Assembly (NCBI GenBank): GCA_036676195.1
Contig: JAKFDK010000131.1
Coordinates: forward strand, 1 to 64,000
DNA from: JAKFDK01 sp036676195
GTDB taxonomy: Bacteria > Bacillota > Sulfobacillia > Symbiobacteriales > ZC4RG38
Direction of reading: 5' to 3'
Length of the DNA: 64,000 nt
Each line of letters opens with the position of its first letter. Positions within the stretch are counted from its first letter, which is position 1. A model generated the notes under the pieces. The model was not told where the DNA came from. It saw only the letters and a list, made by a program, of their open reading frames with translations, and made no database searches. Positions 1-8,580 of this stretch are shown here, piece after piece. Made by a program: the position numbers and the translations under genes.

Positions 1-248
1 CGGCGCACGCCACCGCCCCCCGGCGCACGCCGATCTCGGCTGTTTAAATTTGTATTGGCTAGCAGGTGAATCATTTTAAATGGAGAATACATCCATTCAT
101 AACGACTGATTCATCCGGCACCGGACCCTGCCGGCAACCGGACCGGCCCGGTGCGTTTCCCCGTCCCCGGCGGCCAGGATCCACAGGGCCGACGGGATGG
201 TCGATGGCGGGCAGTGGCACCCCACCCCATGAGTAGGGAGGTGAAAAC
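1..248. other. left-edge non-coding stretch
   Basis: No gene is seen before the start at 249. An 11-bp direct repeat (CGGCGCACGCC) occurs at 1-11 and 21-31. A local AT-rich patch at about 41-90 stands out in this high-GC sequence and is the likely promoter area for the following gene, but no convincing -35/-10 pair can be fixed. Confidence 0.4.
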
Positions 249-803
249 ATGTCTGAACTCAAGAATCTCTTCATCAAGCGTTCCCTGGTGGAACTCCAGA
301 ACGGGCTCCGCCGCCGGGCCAGGCTTACGGTCGACCCACCGGCTCTTGCCACCTTCAACTGGAACGGCTGCCGCCAATTGCGCAGTGTAGCGGCAAAGCG
401 TGGCGAGCCGCCTTTGCCGGCGCAACTGGATGTGGCGCCTGACCTGGCCAACCGCCGCCTGATCCTGGTTCCCACCCACGGCAACCCGGACGATACCTTT
501 GCCGTCAAGTGGACCGGTGAACACCTGGCCACCGTCAACTTGGCCGAAGCCTACCTGGCCGCCGGCCTGATGGTCCCGACCGATCACGTACAGGAAATCA
601 ATCTACATATAGAAGAAGTCGAAGAACTGGGCTGGTGTCTGGTCGGTGATCTGGCCAAGGCTGTGATCCGGCCGGTAGTCAGCAAGGCCCGAACCGAGGC
701 AGCCGCCGCCAAACCGGCGCCGGCGCCCAGGGCTACCCCGGATCCCGCCGACAGCCGGCCCGAAACCACAGAAGCCAGTCCCCCCAACGAACCGGCGTCT
801 TAG
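249..803 (+). CDS. hypothetical protein with Pro/Ala-rich tail
   Basis: A 184-residue protein that I do not recognise. The ATG follows GGGAGGTGAAAAC, a textbook ribosome-binding site, so the start is firm. Residues 1-140 are mixed alpha/beta without signal peptide or membrane segment. Residues about 145-184 form a low-complexity Pro/Ala/Glu tail, probably disordered. It appears monocistronic: an inverted repeat follows at 834-865 and the next same-strand gene is 550 bp away. Codon use resembles the neighbours. Real gene status is likely; no function can be assigned. Confidence 0.8.
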   Translation: MSELKNLFIKRSLVELQNGLRRRARLTVDPPALATFNWNGCRQLRSVAAKRGEPPLPAQLDVAPDLANRRLILVPTHGNPDDTFAVKWTGEHLATVNLAEAYLAAGLMVPTDHVQEINLHIEEVEELGWCLVGDLAKAVIRPVVSKARTEAAAAKPAPAPRATPDPADSRPETTEASPPNEPAS

Positions 804-833
804 CCTGGCAGCTACCAGCAAAGGTCATGGTCT

Positions 834-865
834 GAGCGCCCGTCACAAAAAAGTGGCGGGCGCTC
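834..865 (+). terminator. strong hairpin after the first gene
   Basis: Thirteen-base arms (GAGCGCCCGTCAC / GTGGCGGGCGCTC, one mismatch) enclose an A6 loop, 30 bp after the stop at 803. There is no T-run after the stem, so termination is inferred from position and stability only. Confidence 0.45.
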
Positions 866-899
866 ACGTATCTGCGCAGCCCCAGTGGGCATAATAAGA

Positions 900-922
900 C
901 CCGGCGGGCTAAGGCCGCCGGG
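900..922. other. small GC hairpin
   Basis: CCCGGCGG and CCGCCGGG (900-907 and 915-922) form an 8-bp stem with a 7-base loop in the non-coding stretch 804-1349. Role unknown. Confidence 0.3.
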
Positions 923-952
923 CCAGGCGCACACCGTTGTTTCGAGCCTTGG

Positions 953-990
953 GGTGAGCGTTCGCTCACCTCTTAGCTTTTAGAGGTGAG
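953..990. promoter_or_regulatory. two mutually exclusive hairpins
   Basis: The segment CTCACC at 965-970 can pair upstream (GGTGAGCGTTCGCTCACC at 953-970, a perfect palindrome) or downstream (CTCACCTCT 965-973 with AGAGGTGAG 982-990, 8-base loop). Two competing stems sharing one arm is the architecture of an attenuator or translational switch. It overlaps the 3' end of the minus-strand micro-ORF at 973-1047. Confidence 0.4.
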
Positions 991-1047
991 GAGTCGGAGC
1001 ATGAGGGCCAGAAAAACGAGCCAAAAAACTCGTTCGTCCAGTCCCAT
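973..1047 (-). CDS. possible hydrophobic micro-peptide (type I toxin-like)
   Basis: A 24-codon reading frame (MGLDERVFWLVFLALMLRLL then TSKS) with one hydrophobic helix and a short basic tail. It is preceded on the minus strand by GGGAGGGGGTGGTCAC, a plausible ribosome-binding site. Size and shape resemble the small holin-like/TxpA-type membrane toxins of Firmicutes, but I cannot establish homology. A plus-strand intrinsic terminator at 1097-1137 would end an RNA antisense to this frame, as in type I toxin-antitoxin loci. Chance occurrence is possible. Confidence 0.3.
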   Translation of the reverse strand: MGLDERVFWLVFLALMLRLLTSKS

Positions 1048-1096
1048 GTGACCACCCCCTCCCCTTCAACCTGGCGGCGCCTAACCAATGAAACGT

Positions 1097-1137
1097 GAAC
1101 TCCCCGCGATCAGTTCGGTGGGAGTTCGCGTTTTTTT
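1097..1137 (+). terminator. intrinsic terminator
   Basis: GAACTCCC (1097-1104) pairs with GGGAGTTC (1120-1127), followed by CGCG and seven T. It implies a plus-strand transcript ending here although no ordinary gene lies between 804 and 1097. It may end the first gene's mRNA or a small RNA. Confidence 0.65.
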
Positions 1138-1349
1138 GGGCGTGGCCACCCGCCCACGCCCCCACCCAAGTGGCTCCACACCTGTGGCGCTCTACATGAA
1201 ACAAATCCCAGGCTGACCGAACTCACCTCTGGTTTAAACCCCAAATCTTTACGATAATAAAGGTAATCCCAGTATTGAGCCCAAAAACAGACAGGACACG
1301 GGTGGGGATACCCAAACCACCGCCCGGACCTGCCCACGAGGTGAATGTC

Positions 1350-3176
1350 GTGAAACGCCTGGCTGCACTGGCTTTGCTCCTGGCCCTGATGCTGCCCGCC
1401 GCGGCCCCTTTGGCAGCCGCAGACCTGCAGTTCCACTGGGGCGAGGCCCAGACCGCCACCATCGGCTGCGCCAACGGCTCCTGCAGTGACTTCATCGTTT
1501 TCAGCACCGGGCAGATCGGCTTTGGCGGTTACAGCGGCACCTATGACTTGCGGTTCACCGACGGCCAGTTCCGGGCCAAGGGCAGCATGGCCGACCTGGG
1601 TACGACCGACCCCGGTACCTTTGATCCGGATAGCCTGACCACTGCACCGGTCACAGTCCGCCGCGGTCATGTCTATGTGGTGCAAACCCTGGCTGGGGAC
1701 TATTACAAGGTCACCGTCCTGGCCGTGGGAGCGGACGCTGTCACCTTCACCCACGCCCAGGCGCTGGCCACGCCACCGGTCCTGCCCGAGTGGGCGCCCA
1801 CCGAACCGGTCTCACCCATACCGGCCCCCCCGGAGCCTCCTCCGGGGCCCGCATCCGCCCCAACCGAGCCGACCCTGGCGCCACCGGCGCCGCCCGTCGC
1901 TCCCCCGGAGCCTGCACCCGCACCGCCCGAGCCGCAGCCGACCCCGGCACCGCCCCCCCTGCCGCCGGTACGACGGGAGATTCACCTGACGCCAGGTTCG
2001 GCCGTGGTTACCGTAAACGGCCGGGAGCAGACCCTGGACGTGCCGCCCCAACTGGTGGAAGGGCGGACGATGATCCCGCTGCGCTTTCTGGGCGACGCCC
2101 TCGGAGCCACCGTGGAGTATGACGCCGCCACCCGCAGCATTACCTACACCCTCGGCACAAGCCGCATCGTGCTCCAGATCGGCGCCAACACCGCCACCGT
2201 CAACGGCGAGAACAAAACCCTCGATGTCCCCCCGCTGCTAATCCAGGGCCGCACGCTGGTCCCGGTGCGGTTTGTCAGCGGCAACCTGGGAGCCGGGGTC
2301 AGCTTCAATCCCGACCGCACCGTGACCGTCGTGTTTGAAGAAAAGGCCGCCGAGCCGCCCCAGCACCACCCCACGGTGATCTACTTCCAGTCCGGGGTCG
2401 GGCGCATCCTGGCCTATGACATCACCGCCGGCCAAACCCAAGTGATCACAAGTGACGAACAGGGCATCGTCTCCTTCCGCCTCAGCCCGGACAAGCGGAC
2501 CATCGCCTACACCACCGCCGCCCGCACACTGGTACTGCTGGACCTGGCCTCCGGCCGCACCACCACCGTTTACACCACCGCCGCCGGCACGGCGCAGCCC
2601 AACCTGCTGGGCAGCAAGCTGGAGGTGCTGAGCTGGTCGCCGGACGGCAGCCGGCTGTTGCTGAACGAATGGCGCCCGGACGGTTACCTGACCCTGACCC
2701 CGGTCCTGCTCACCCTGAACCGGGACGGCACAGGCAAGACCGACCTGGTCCGGGGCATCCGCCACGCCGACTGGGGTCCGGACGGTCTGGTGGTGGACCA
2801 GGACGCCAGAATCAAGCTGGCCGATGCCCTGGCCATCCACCTGCAGGAACTGCCGCTGCAGGAATACATGCGGGTCCCCTTCGGGGCCGACCCGAGCACC
2901 GTCCACTACGCCCACGTCTCCGGGAACGGCCACCGGCTGATCTACCTGGACGACCTGGCGGCGGGGATTTACATCGCCACCCTGCCGGAGAACACCGAAC
3001 AGGTGTTGGAAAGCGAACCGGCCAGCCGCAACACCCAATTCGGCCCGGGACGCCTCAGTGCCGACGGCAGCGCCGCCGTGTACACCAAAAACGGCACCCT
3101 GATGCTGGCTGACCTGGCCACCGGGCACATCACCCCCCTGGAGCAGGCCGGCCGGGCCGAAAATCCCGACTGGTAG
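1350..3176 (+). CDS. secreted copper-amine-oxidase-like stalk domain / beta-propeller protein
   Basis: A 608-residue exported protein. The GTG at 1350 is preferred over upstream codons because GAGGTG precedes it and a clean signal peptide follows (KR, a long Ala/Leu core, cleavage near AAA-D). A unique domain of about 120 residues is followed by a Pro/Ala/Glu linker of roughly 70 residues. Two tandem copper-amine-oxidase N-terminal-like repeats come next (each with the pattern LVEGRTMIPLRF / LIQGRTLVPVRF), then about 270 residues of TolB-like propeller blades (SPDKRTIAYT, SPDGSRLLLN). The repeat family is a common wall-stalk module in Firmicutes; copper binding is not implied. Probably surface-displayed. 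Confidence 0.85.
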   Translation: MKRLAALALLLALMLPAAAPLAAADLQFHWGEAQTATIGCANGSCSDFIVFSTGQIGFGGYSGTYDLRFTDGQFRAKGSMADLGTTDPGTFDPDSLTTAPVTVRRGHVYVVQTLAGDYYKVTVLAVGADAVTFTHAQALATPPVLPEWAPTEPVSPIPAPPEPPPGPASAPTEPTLAPPAPPVAPPEPAPAPPEPQPTPAPPPLPPVRREIHLTPGSAVVTVNGREQTLDVPPQLVEGRTMIPLRFLGDALGATVEYDAATRSITYTLGTSRIVLQIGANTATVNGENKTLDVPPLLIQGRTLVPVRFVSGNLGAGVSFNPDRTVTVVFEEKAAEPPQHHPTVIYFQSGVGRILAYDITAGQTQVITSDEQGIVSFRLSPDKRTIAYTTAARTLVLLDLASGRTTTVYTTAAGTAQPNLLGSKLEVLSWSPDGSRLLLNEWRPDGYLTLTPVLLTLNRDGTGKTDLVRGIRHADWGPDGLVVDQDARIKLADALAIHLQELPLQEYMRVPFGADPSTVHYAHVSGNGHRLIYLDDLAAGIYIATLPENTEQVLESEPASRNTQFGPGRLSADGSAAVYTKNGTLMLADLATGHITPLEQAGRAENPDW

Positions 3177-3303
3177 GCCGTGGGCCGGGCCGACTACCGC
3201 CGTCCGGCCTGCCTGACCCCGCACACGCCCGCCAATGCCCGGAAACTGTCATACCCCGGACTTTCCCGCAATAACACGTAAGGGGGCGCAAGCAGAAGGT
3301 ACG

Positions 3304-3338
3304 TGCTGCCCAGGCCAGGGGAACCGGCCTGGACAGCA
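3304..3338. terminator. hairpin between the propeller gene and the hyf operon
   Basis: TGCTGcCCAGGCC and GGCCTGGaCAGCA pair around a 9-base loop. No T-run follows, so it may be a processing or insulating structure. The rest of 3177-3507 holds the hyf promoter and no gene. Confidence 0.4.
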
Positions 3339-3368
3339 GGAACCGGAACTTGTGCCTTTCTACGCCGT

Positions 3369-3397
3369 TTGACGCCGGAATATTGTAGATTTAAAAT
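3369..3397 (+). promoter_or_regulatory. sigma-A-type promoter of the hyf operon
   Basis: TTGACG (3369-3374), a 17-bp spacer and TAAAAT (3392-3397) give near-consensus housekeeping promoter elements in an AT-rich patch. The start codon of the first hydrogenase gene lies about 110 bp downstream. Confidence 0.7.
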
Positions 3398-3507
3398 AGG
3401 TTGTGTATTCTTTGTTTTACATATATCGCAACCGGTGTGCCTGACTGGCGACGCACCGGCGCCTTCTCCCCCTCGTGAAAGAAAACGCTGCGGCGGGAGG
3501 TCTTGGC

Positions 3508-5619
3508 ATGGAAATCGACCATTTGGCCTGGCTTCTGGGGCTTGGGTTCACCACCTGCGCCCTGGGAGCCGGGCTCTCACTTTTGCCCGCCGTCCCTGCC
3601 CGGCTGCGACTGCGCCTGGCCCACGGGCTGGCGGCAGTCGGTGCGGCGGCCCTGGCCGCCGCCGCCGCCGGCACCCTGCTGACCGGGCTGACCCCGGACC
3701 TGGGCCAGTTCCCCCTGTTACCCAACCTGGGCGGACTCCATCTGCGCCTGGATGCCCTCTCGGCATTCTTCCTCCTGCTCATTGGCGGGGTGGGCGCGGC
3801 GGGGTCCCTGTACGCGATCGGCTATACCGCCGGCCACCAGGGCACGGCCGCGCCGGCACCCGCCCCCGCCCTGCTCGGGGGCATGTGGAACCTGTTCCTG
3901 ATCAGCATGGCGGCAGTGGTCATGGCCGCCGACGGGCTCGGCTTCCTGCTGGCCTGGGAGGCGATGTCAGTCGTCTCCTTCCTGCTGGTGGTGGCCGAGC
4001 ACCATGATCCGGAGGTCCGCCGGGCCGGTTACTTCTATGTGGTCATGACCCATGTGGGCACGGCCTTCCTGGTCGGCGCCTTCCTGAGCCTGTACGCCCG
4101 CACCGGCAGCCTGGACCTGGCCGCCTTCCGAGCCGCCGCCGCCGGCCTGCCACCGGGCCTGCGCAGCGGCCTGTTCCTGCTGGCCCTGGTGGGCTTTGGC
4201 ACCAAAGCCGGCCTGGTTCCCTTGCACGTATGGCTGCCGCGGGCGCACCCGGTAGCTCCCAGCCACGTGTCGGCCCTGATGTCCGGGGTCATGGTCAAAA
4301 CCGCTGTGTACGGCCTGCTGCGCTTCACCCTCGATGTGCTGGGCGGCGGACCACCCTGGTGGGGCGGGCTGCTGGTGACGGTGGCGGGGATCTCGGCCGT
4401 GACCGGTGTGCTCTACGCCACTCAGCAGAGCCACCTGAAACGCCTGCTGGCTTACAGCACCGTGGAAAACGTCGGACTGCTCTGCATGGGTATTGGGGCA
4501 GCACTGCTGGCCAGGGCAGGCAGCCAATGGGACCTGTCCGCCCTGGCCCTGACCGCCGTGCTGTTCCATGCCGTAAGCCACGCCGCCTTCAAGGGTCTGG
4601 CCTTCCTGTGTGCCGGGGCCGTGCTGCACGGGGCCGGCACTGTCGACCTGGAACGGCTGGGCGGCTTGATCCGGCGCATGCCCCAGGTGGCCCTGCTCTT
4701 TCTGACGGCCGCCCTGGCCCTGGCCGGGTTGCCGCCGCTGTCCGGCTTCATGGGCGAGTGGCTGACGCTGCATACCTTCCTGCACCTGGCCCAGACCGGC
4801 CCGGGCCTGGCCGAACGCCTGGGCGGACTGGCCGCACTGGCAGCCATTGCCCTCACGGCCGGGCTGAGCGCAGCCATGGCCGTAAAAGCATTCGGCATTG
4901 CCTTTCTGGCCCTGCCCCGGAGCACCGGCGCCGCCGGAGCCCATGAAGCCCCCGCCACCATGCTGGCGGGTATGGCCCTGCCGGCGGCGGCGGTGGTATG
5001 GCTGGGACTGCTGCCCGGCACCGCCCTGCGCCTGATCCGGCCGGTGGTCACCGGGCTGCTGCCCCTGGCGCCCGCCGGCCAGATCCCCGGCAGCGGCGGC
5101 CTGCTGGCGACCCTGACCGTACCTGCCGCCGTTACAGCCGGGCACGCCGGCCGGCCGGTTGCGGCCGCGGCGGGTGCCTCGTTGGAGCCCCTGGCGGTGA
5201 CCGCCGCCATGGTGGTGCTGGCCGGGTTGATCCTGGCCGCCACCCTGGCCCTGGCCGGGGGCCGCTTACGTCGGCGGCGGGGCATGACCTGGACCTGCGG
5301 CATTGAACCGGACGCCCGTATGGAATATACCGGCGCCGGCTTTTCCAAGCCGATCCTGCTCATGTTCCGGAGCCTGCTGCACCCGGTGCGTACCCTGCGG
5401 GTCGATCCTTCCGAACACCCCCTTTTCCCCGGCCGGGTGCACTACCAGAGTGAGCTGACGGCCATTTTTGAACTGTACCTGTACCGGCCCGTGACCGCCG
5501 CCGTGATGGCAGCGGCCTCCCGCCTGCGCCGGCTGCAGACCGGCAGCCTGCAGGTGTATCTGCTGTACCTGTTGCTGACGGCGGTGGCCCTGCTCGTGGC
5601 CGCCCGCCGGGGAGGGTGA
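3508..5619 (+). CDS. hyfB: hydrogenase-4 subunit B-like proton-antiporter protein
   Basis: A 703-residue integral membrane protein of the NuoL/MrpA antiporter family, first gene of a group-4 hydrogenase operon. The ATG at 3508 follows GGGAGGTCTTGGC. Many hydrophobic helices are visible, with antiporter signatures GFGTKAGLVPLHVWLPRAHP (helix 7-8 region) and LLAYSTVENVG (helix 10-11). A soluble C-terminal stretch of about 100 residues follows (MTWTCGIEPDARMEYTG), typical of HyfB/HycC. Length matches HyfB (about 670). It should form part of the ion-pumping arm that couples H2 chemistry to an ion gradient. The 4-bp gap to the next gene supports one operon. Confidence 0.92.
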   Translation: MEIDHLAWLLGLGFTTCALGAGLSLLPAVPARLRLRLAHGLAAVGAAALAAAAAGTLLTGLTPDLGQFPLLPNLGGLHLRLDALSAFFLLLIGGVGAAGSLYAIGYTAGHQGTAAPAPAPALLGGMWNLFLISMAAVVMAADGLGFLLAWEAMSVVSFLLVVAEHHDPEVRRAGYFYVVMTHVGTAFLVGAFLSLYARTGSLDLAAFRAAAAGLPPGLRSGLFLLALVGFGTKAGLVPLHVWLPRAHPVAPSHVSALMSGVMVKTAVYGLLRFTLDVLGGGPPWWGGLLVTVAGISAVTGVLYATQQSHLKRLLAYSTVENVGLLCMGIGAALLARAGSQWDLSALALTAVLFHAVSHAAFKGLAFLCAGAVLHGAGTVDLERLGGLIRRMPQVALLFLTAALALAGLPPLSGFMGEWLTLHTFLHLAQTGPGLAERLGGLAALAAIALTAGLSAAMAVKAFGIAFLALPRSTGAAGAHEAPATMLAGMALPAAAVVWLGLLPGTALRLIRPVVTGLLPLAPAGQIPGSGGLLATLTVPAAVTAGHAGRPVAAAAGASLEPLAVTAAMVVLAGLILAATLALAGGRLRRRRGMTWTCGIEPDARMEYTGAGFSKPILLMFRSLLHPVRTLRVDPSEHPLFPGRVHYQSELTAIFELYLYRPVTAAVMAAASRLRRLQTGSLQVYLLYLLLTAVALLVAARRGG

Positions 5620-5623
5620 AGCC

Positions 5624-6544
5624 ATGTGGGCCATGGTGCTGCAACTGTTGCTGTTCCTGGTCTGGGCGCCGGTGGTGAACGGGGTGATCAAACAAACCAA
5701 GGCCCGCCTGCAGCGCCGGGCCGGCCCGCCGTTCTGGCAGCCCTATGCCGACCTGCGCAAGTACTTCCGCAAGGAAATGGTCATTGCCCAGACTGCCACC
5801 TGGCTGTTCCATACCGCCCCCTTTGTGCAGATGGCCACGGTGGCGACGGCAGCGCTGCTGGTGCCGGTGGCGCTGCCGGGCGGCGCCCCGGGCGGGTGGG
5901 GCGACGTGGTGCTGCTGGTGGGGCTGCTGGCCCTGGGCCGGTTCGCCCTGGCCCTGGCGGCGCTGGAGCCGGGATCGGCCTTCGGCGGCATGGGCGCCAG
6001 CCGGGAGATGGCCGTGTCCGCCTTTATTGAGCCCACGCTGCTGCTGACCCTGGCGGCCTGGGTGTTGCGCACCGGCAGCGCCGGTCTGGCCGGCATGGCT
6101 GCGGAACTGGCCGCCCGGGACTGGGCCGGACTGCTGCCCGGCCACCTGCTGGCCACCGCCGCCCTGCTGATCGTCACCGTGGCTGAGACCGGCCGGGTCC
6201 CGGTCGACAACCCGGACACGCACCTGGAACTGACCATGATCCATGAGGGCATGGTGCTGGAGTATTCCGGCCCCTACCTGGGCCTGATCGTCTGGGCGCA
6301 CGACGTGCGCCAGCTCCTGTTGCTGTCACTGCTGGCCAACCTGGCCGTGCCCTTCGGTCTGCTGGGGCCGCTCTGGCTGTCTGTGCCCCTGTACCTGCTC
6401 AAGACCCTGATCGGCGGCGTGCTGCTGGCCGTGGCTGAGACAGCCACCGCCAAGGTGCGCATCCTGAAAATCCCCGACCTGCTTATTACCGGGGCCGCCC
6501 TGGCCGTGCTGGCCGTGCTGGGTGACCTGCATCTGGGGGGCTGA
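5624..6544 (+). CDS. hyfC: hydrogenase-4 subunit C-like (NuoH family) membrane protein
   Basis: A 306-residue membrane protein of the complex I subunit 1 family that anchors the soluble hydrogenase module. Motifs include KARLQRRAGPPFWQPYADLR near residue 30 and the conserved acidic ETGRVPVDNPDTHLELTMIH around residue 190, which lines the quinone-like/coupling channel in relatives. Eight or so hydrophobic segments are visible. It starts 4 bp after hyfB and ends 3 bp before hyfE. Length matches HyfC/HycD (about 310). Confidence 0.92.
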   Translation: MWAMVLQLLLFLVWAPVVNGVIKQTKARLQRRAGPPFWQPYADLRKYFRKEMVIAQTATWLFHTAPFVQMATVATAALLVPVALPGGAPGGWGDVVLLVGLLALGRFALALAALEPGSAFGGMGASREMAVSAFIEPTLLLTLAAWVLRTGSAGLAGMAAELAARDWAGLLPGHLLATAALLIVTVAETGRVPVDNPDTHLELTMIHEGMVLEYSGPYLGLIVWAHDVRQLLLLSLLANLAVPFGLLGPLWLSVPLYLLKTLIGGVLLAVAETATAKVRILKIPDLLITGAALAVLAVLGDLHLGG

Positions 6545-6547
6545 ACC

Positions 6548-7177
6548 ATGGCACTGCTGGCCTATGGACTGCTGGGCGCCACCCTCGCCCTGGTGGTGGT
6601 GCAGGACCTGTACGTACTGGTTGGGCTGGCGGCGCTGCAGGCGGTGCTGCTGGGGATCCAGGCGGGCTGGCTGGGCTGGGCGCACGGCGAACCGGCGCTG
6701 TATCTGGCCGCCGCCCTTACCCTGGGCCTGAAGGGGGTGGTCATCCCCCTGTTCCTGCGCTACATCATCCGGCGCATTCGGGTACGGCGCATGATCGATA
6801 CCCTCTTCACCTCCAAGGTCACCCTGCTGATCGCCATCAGCCTCACCCTGGTGGCCTACTACGCCACCGCCGCCCTGGCCGGCGTGGGCGGGCTGGACGA
6901 GACTTCCCTGCCGGTGGCCCTGACCATGGTGCTGATCGGCATGTTCCTGATGGTGAGCCGGCGGGTGGCCCTGACCCAGTCCCTGGGCCTGCTGGTGATG
7001 GAGAACGGCCTGTTTCTGGCCACCCTGGCCACCACCCACGGGCTGCCGCTGCTGGTGGATGTGGGCATCTTCTTCGATGTGCTGGTGAGCGTCATTGTCA
7101 CCGGGCTGCTGGTCTACCGCATCAACGCTACCTTTGAGTCCATCGACACCAAGGAGCTCAGGAGGTTGAGGGGATGA
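6548..7177 (+). CDS. hyfE: hydrogenase-4 subunit E-like membrane protein
   Basis: A 209-residue hydrophobic protein matching HyfE in size and position. The second half resembles NuoK (LGLLVMENGLFL with conserved Glu, FDVLVSVIVTGLL). It would form the small antiporter-linked subunit of the membrane arm. Its stop overlaps the start of hyfF by 4 bp (ATGA), so translation is coupled. Confidence 0.88.
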   Translation: MALLAYGLLGATLALVVVQDLYVLVGLAALQAVLLGIQAGWLGWAHGEPALYLAAALTLGLKGVVIPLFLRYIIRRIRVRRMIDTLFTSKVTLLIAISLTLVAYYATAALAGVGGLDETSLPVALTMVLIGMFLMVSRRVALTQSLGLLVMENGLFLATLATTHGLPLLVDVGIFFDVLVSVIVTGLLVYRINATFESIDTKELRRLRG

Positions 7178-8580
7178 CGACCGTAGCCGCCTGGGCCGGC
7201 GGAGTGTGGTCGGCCGTATTCCTGGGCCTGGTGGGGATCCTGGTCCGGGCCGTTGCCGGCAGGGGCGCCTGGACGGCACTTGGGGGTCTGCTCTTTGTTG
7301 ACAGCTTCGGCGCCCTGATGCTGGCGCTGATCGCCTTTGTCGGATTGGCCGCCACCCTGTACAGCGCCGCCTATATGCGCCACGAACTGGCCACCGGCCA
7401 TGTCACCGCCCGGCAGGTCCTGTACTATCACCTGTGGTTTCACCTGTTCCAACTGAGCATGGTGGCCGCCGTGGTGGTGGATAACCTGGGCTTTCTGTGG
7501 GTGGCCATTGAGGCCACCACCCTGGTCTCGGCGATACTGGTCGGCTTTTACAACCGGCGCACCTCACTGGAGGCCGCCTGGAAGTATGTCATCCTGTGCG
7601 GCGCCGGCATTGCCTTTGCCCTGTTGGGCCTGATTCTGCTCTACCACGCCGGGGTGCAGGCCGGGCTGAGTCCGGCCGCCGCCCTGGACTGGACCCGACT
7701 GCTGGATGCCGCCCCGCGGTTGAACCCGGCCCTGGTGCGCCTGGCCTTTGCCCTGGCCCTGGTCGGGTTCGGCACCAAGGCCGGGCTGGCCCCCATGCAT
7801 TCCTGGCTGCCCGACGCCCACTCCCAGGCGCCGTCGCCCGTCAGTGCCGTGCTGAGCGGGGTGCTGCTCAACACCGCCCTGTATGCCGTGCTGCGTCTGT
7901 ACATGGTGGCCCGGCGGGCCCTGGGACCGGGCTTCCCCAACGGTGTCCTGCTCACCTTCGGGCTGATGTCGCTGCTGGTGGCCGGACTGTTTATTCTGGT
8001 GCAGCGGGACTTCAAGCGCCTGCTGGCCTACTCCAGCGTGGAGCACATGGGACTGATCTGCATCGGGATCGGTCTGGGCGGCCCGGTCGGCCTGTTCGGG
8101 GCCGTGCTGCACATGGTGGGACACAGCCTGACCAAATCCCTGCTGTTCTTCACCGCCGGCAACCTCGGCCACCGCTACCATACCTACCGGATGGACCGGA
8201 TCCGCGGCGCGCTGCACACCCTGCCCGTCACCGGTCCCATGCTGGTGGCCGGGACCCTGGTGATCACCGGTATGCCGCCGGGTGGACTGTTCCTGAGCGA
8301 ATTCAGCATTGTCGCCGCCGGTTTTGCCACCGGCCGCGCCTGGGCCGGGGTGCTGGTGTTGGCCGGGATCGCCCTGGCTTTTGCCGGGATGATGCTCCAC
8401 CTGAAGGAGATGGCCCTGGGTCTGGCCCCGGCCGGTCTGCCAACCGGCGAGCGCTATACCTGGGCCACGGCGCCCCTGCTGCTGGCCCTGGTGCCCGCCC
8501 TGCTGATCGGCCTGTGGCTCCCGCCCGGACTGACCGGGTTGATCCGGCAGGTGGCGGGACTGCTGGGAGGAGGCATGTAA
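7174..8580 (+). CDS. hyfF: hydrogenase-4 subunit F-like proton-antiporter protein
   Basis: A 468-residue NuoN/NuoL-type antiporter subunit, the second ion-conducting subunit of the complex. Signatures: ALVGFGTKAGLAPMHSWLPD (about residue 190), FKRLLAYSSVEHMGL (about 280) and VLHMVGHSLTKSLLFF with its conserved Lys (about 315). Length agrees with HyfF (about 525, slightly shorter here). hyfG starts at the very next base after the stop. Two antiporter subunits in one operon indicate a Hyf-type rather than Hyc-type complex. Confidence 0.92.
   Translation: MTTVAAWAGGVWSAVFLGLVGILVRAVAGRGAWTALGGLLFVDSFGALMLALIAFVGLAATLYSAAYMRHELATGHVTARQVLYYHLWFHLFQLSMVAAVVVDNLGFLWVAIEATTLVSAILVGFYNRRTSLEAAWKYVILCGAGIAFALLGLILLYHAGVQAGLSPAAALDWTRLLDAAPRLNPALVRLAFALALVGFGTKAGLAPMHSWLPDAHSQAPSPVSAVLSGVLLNTALYAVLRLYMVARRALGPGFPNGVLLTFGLMSLLVAGLFILVQRDFKRLLAYSSVEHMGLICIGIGLGGPVGLFGAVLHMVGHSLTKSLLFFTAGNLGHRYHTYRMDRIRGALHTLPVTGPMLVAGTLVITGMPPGGLFLSEFSIVAAGFATGRAWAGVLVLAGIALAFAGMMLHLKEMALGLAPAGLPTGERYTWATAPLLLALVPALLIGLWLPPGLTGLIRQVAGLLGGGM

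Noticed and set aside
1001..1051. Plus-strand 16-codon ORF after GAGGTGAGGAGTCGGAGC.
   Set aside because: It is very short, basic (many Ser/Arg/Lys) and antisense to the hydrophobic micro-ORF. The putative ribosome-binding site is part of the hairpin structure, so I do not call it.
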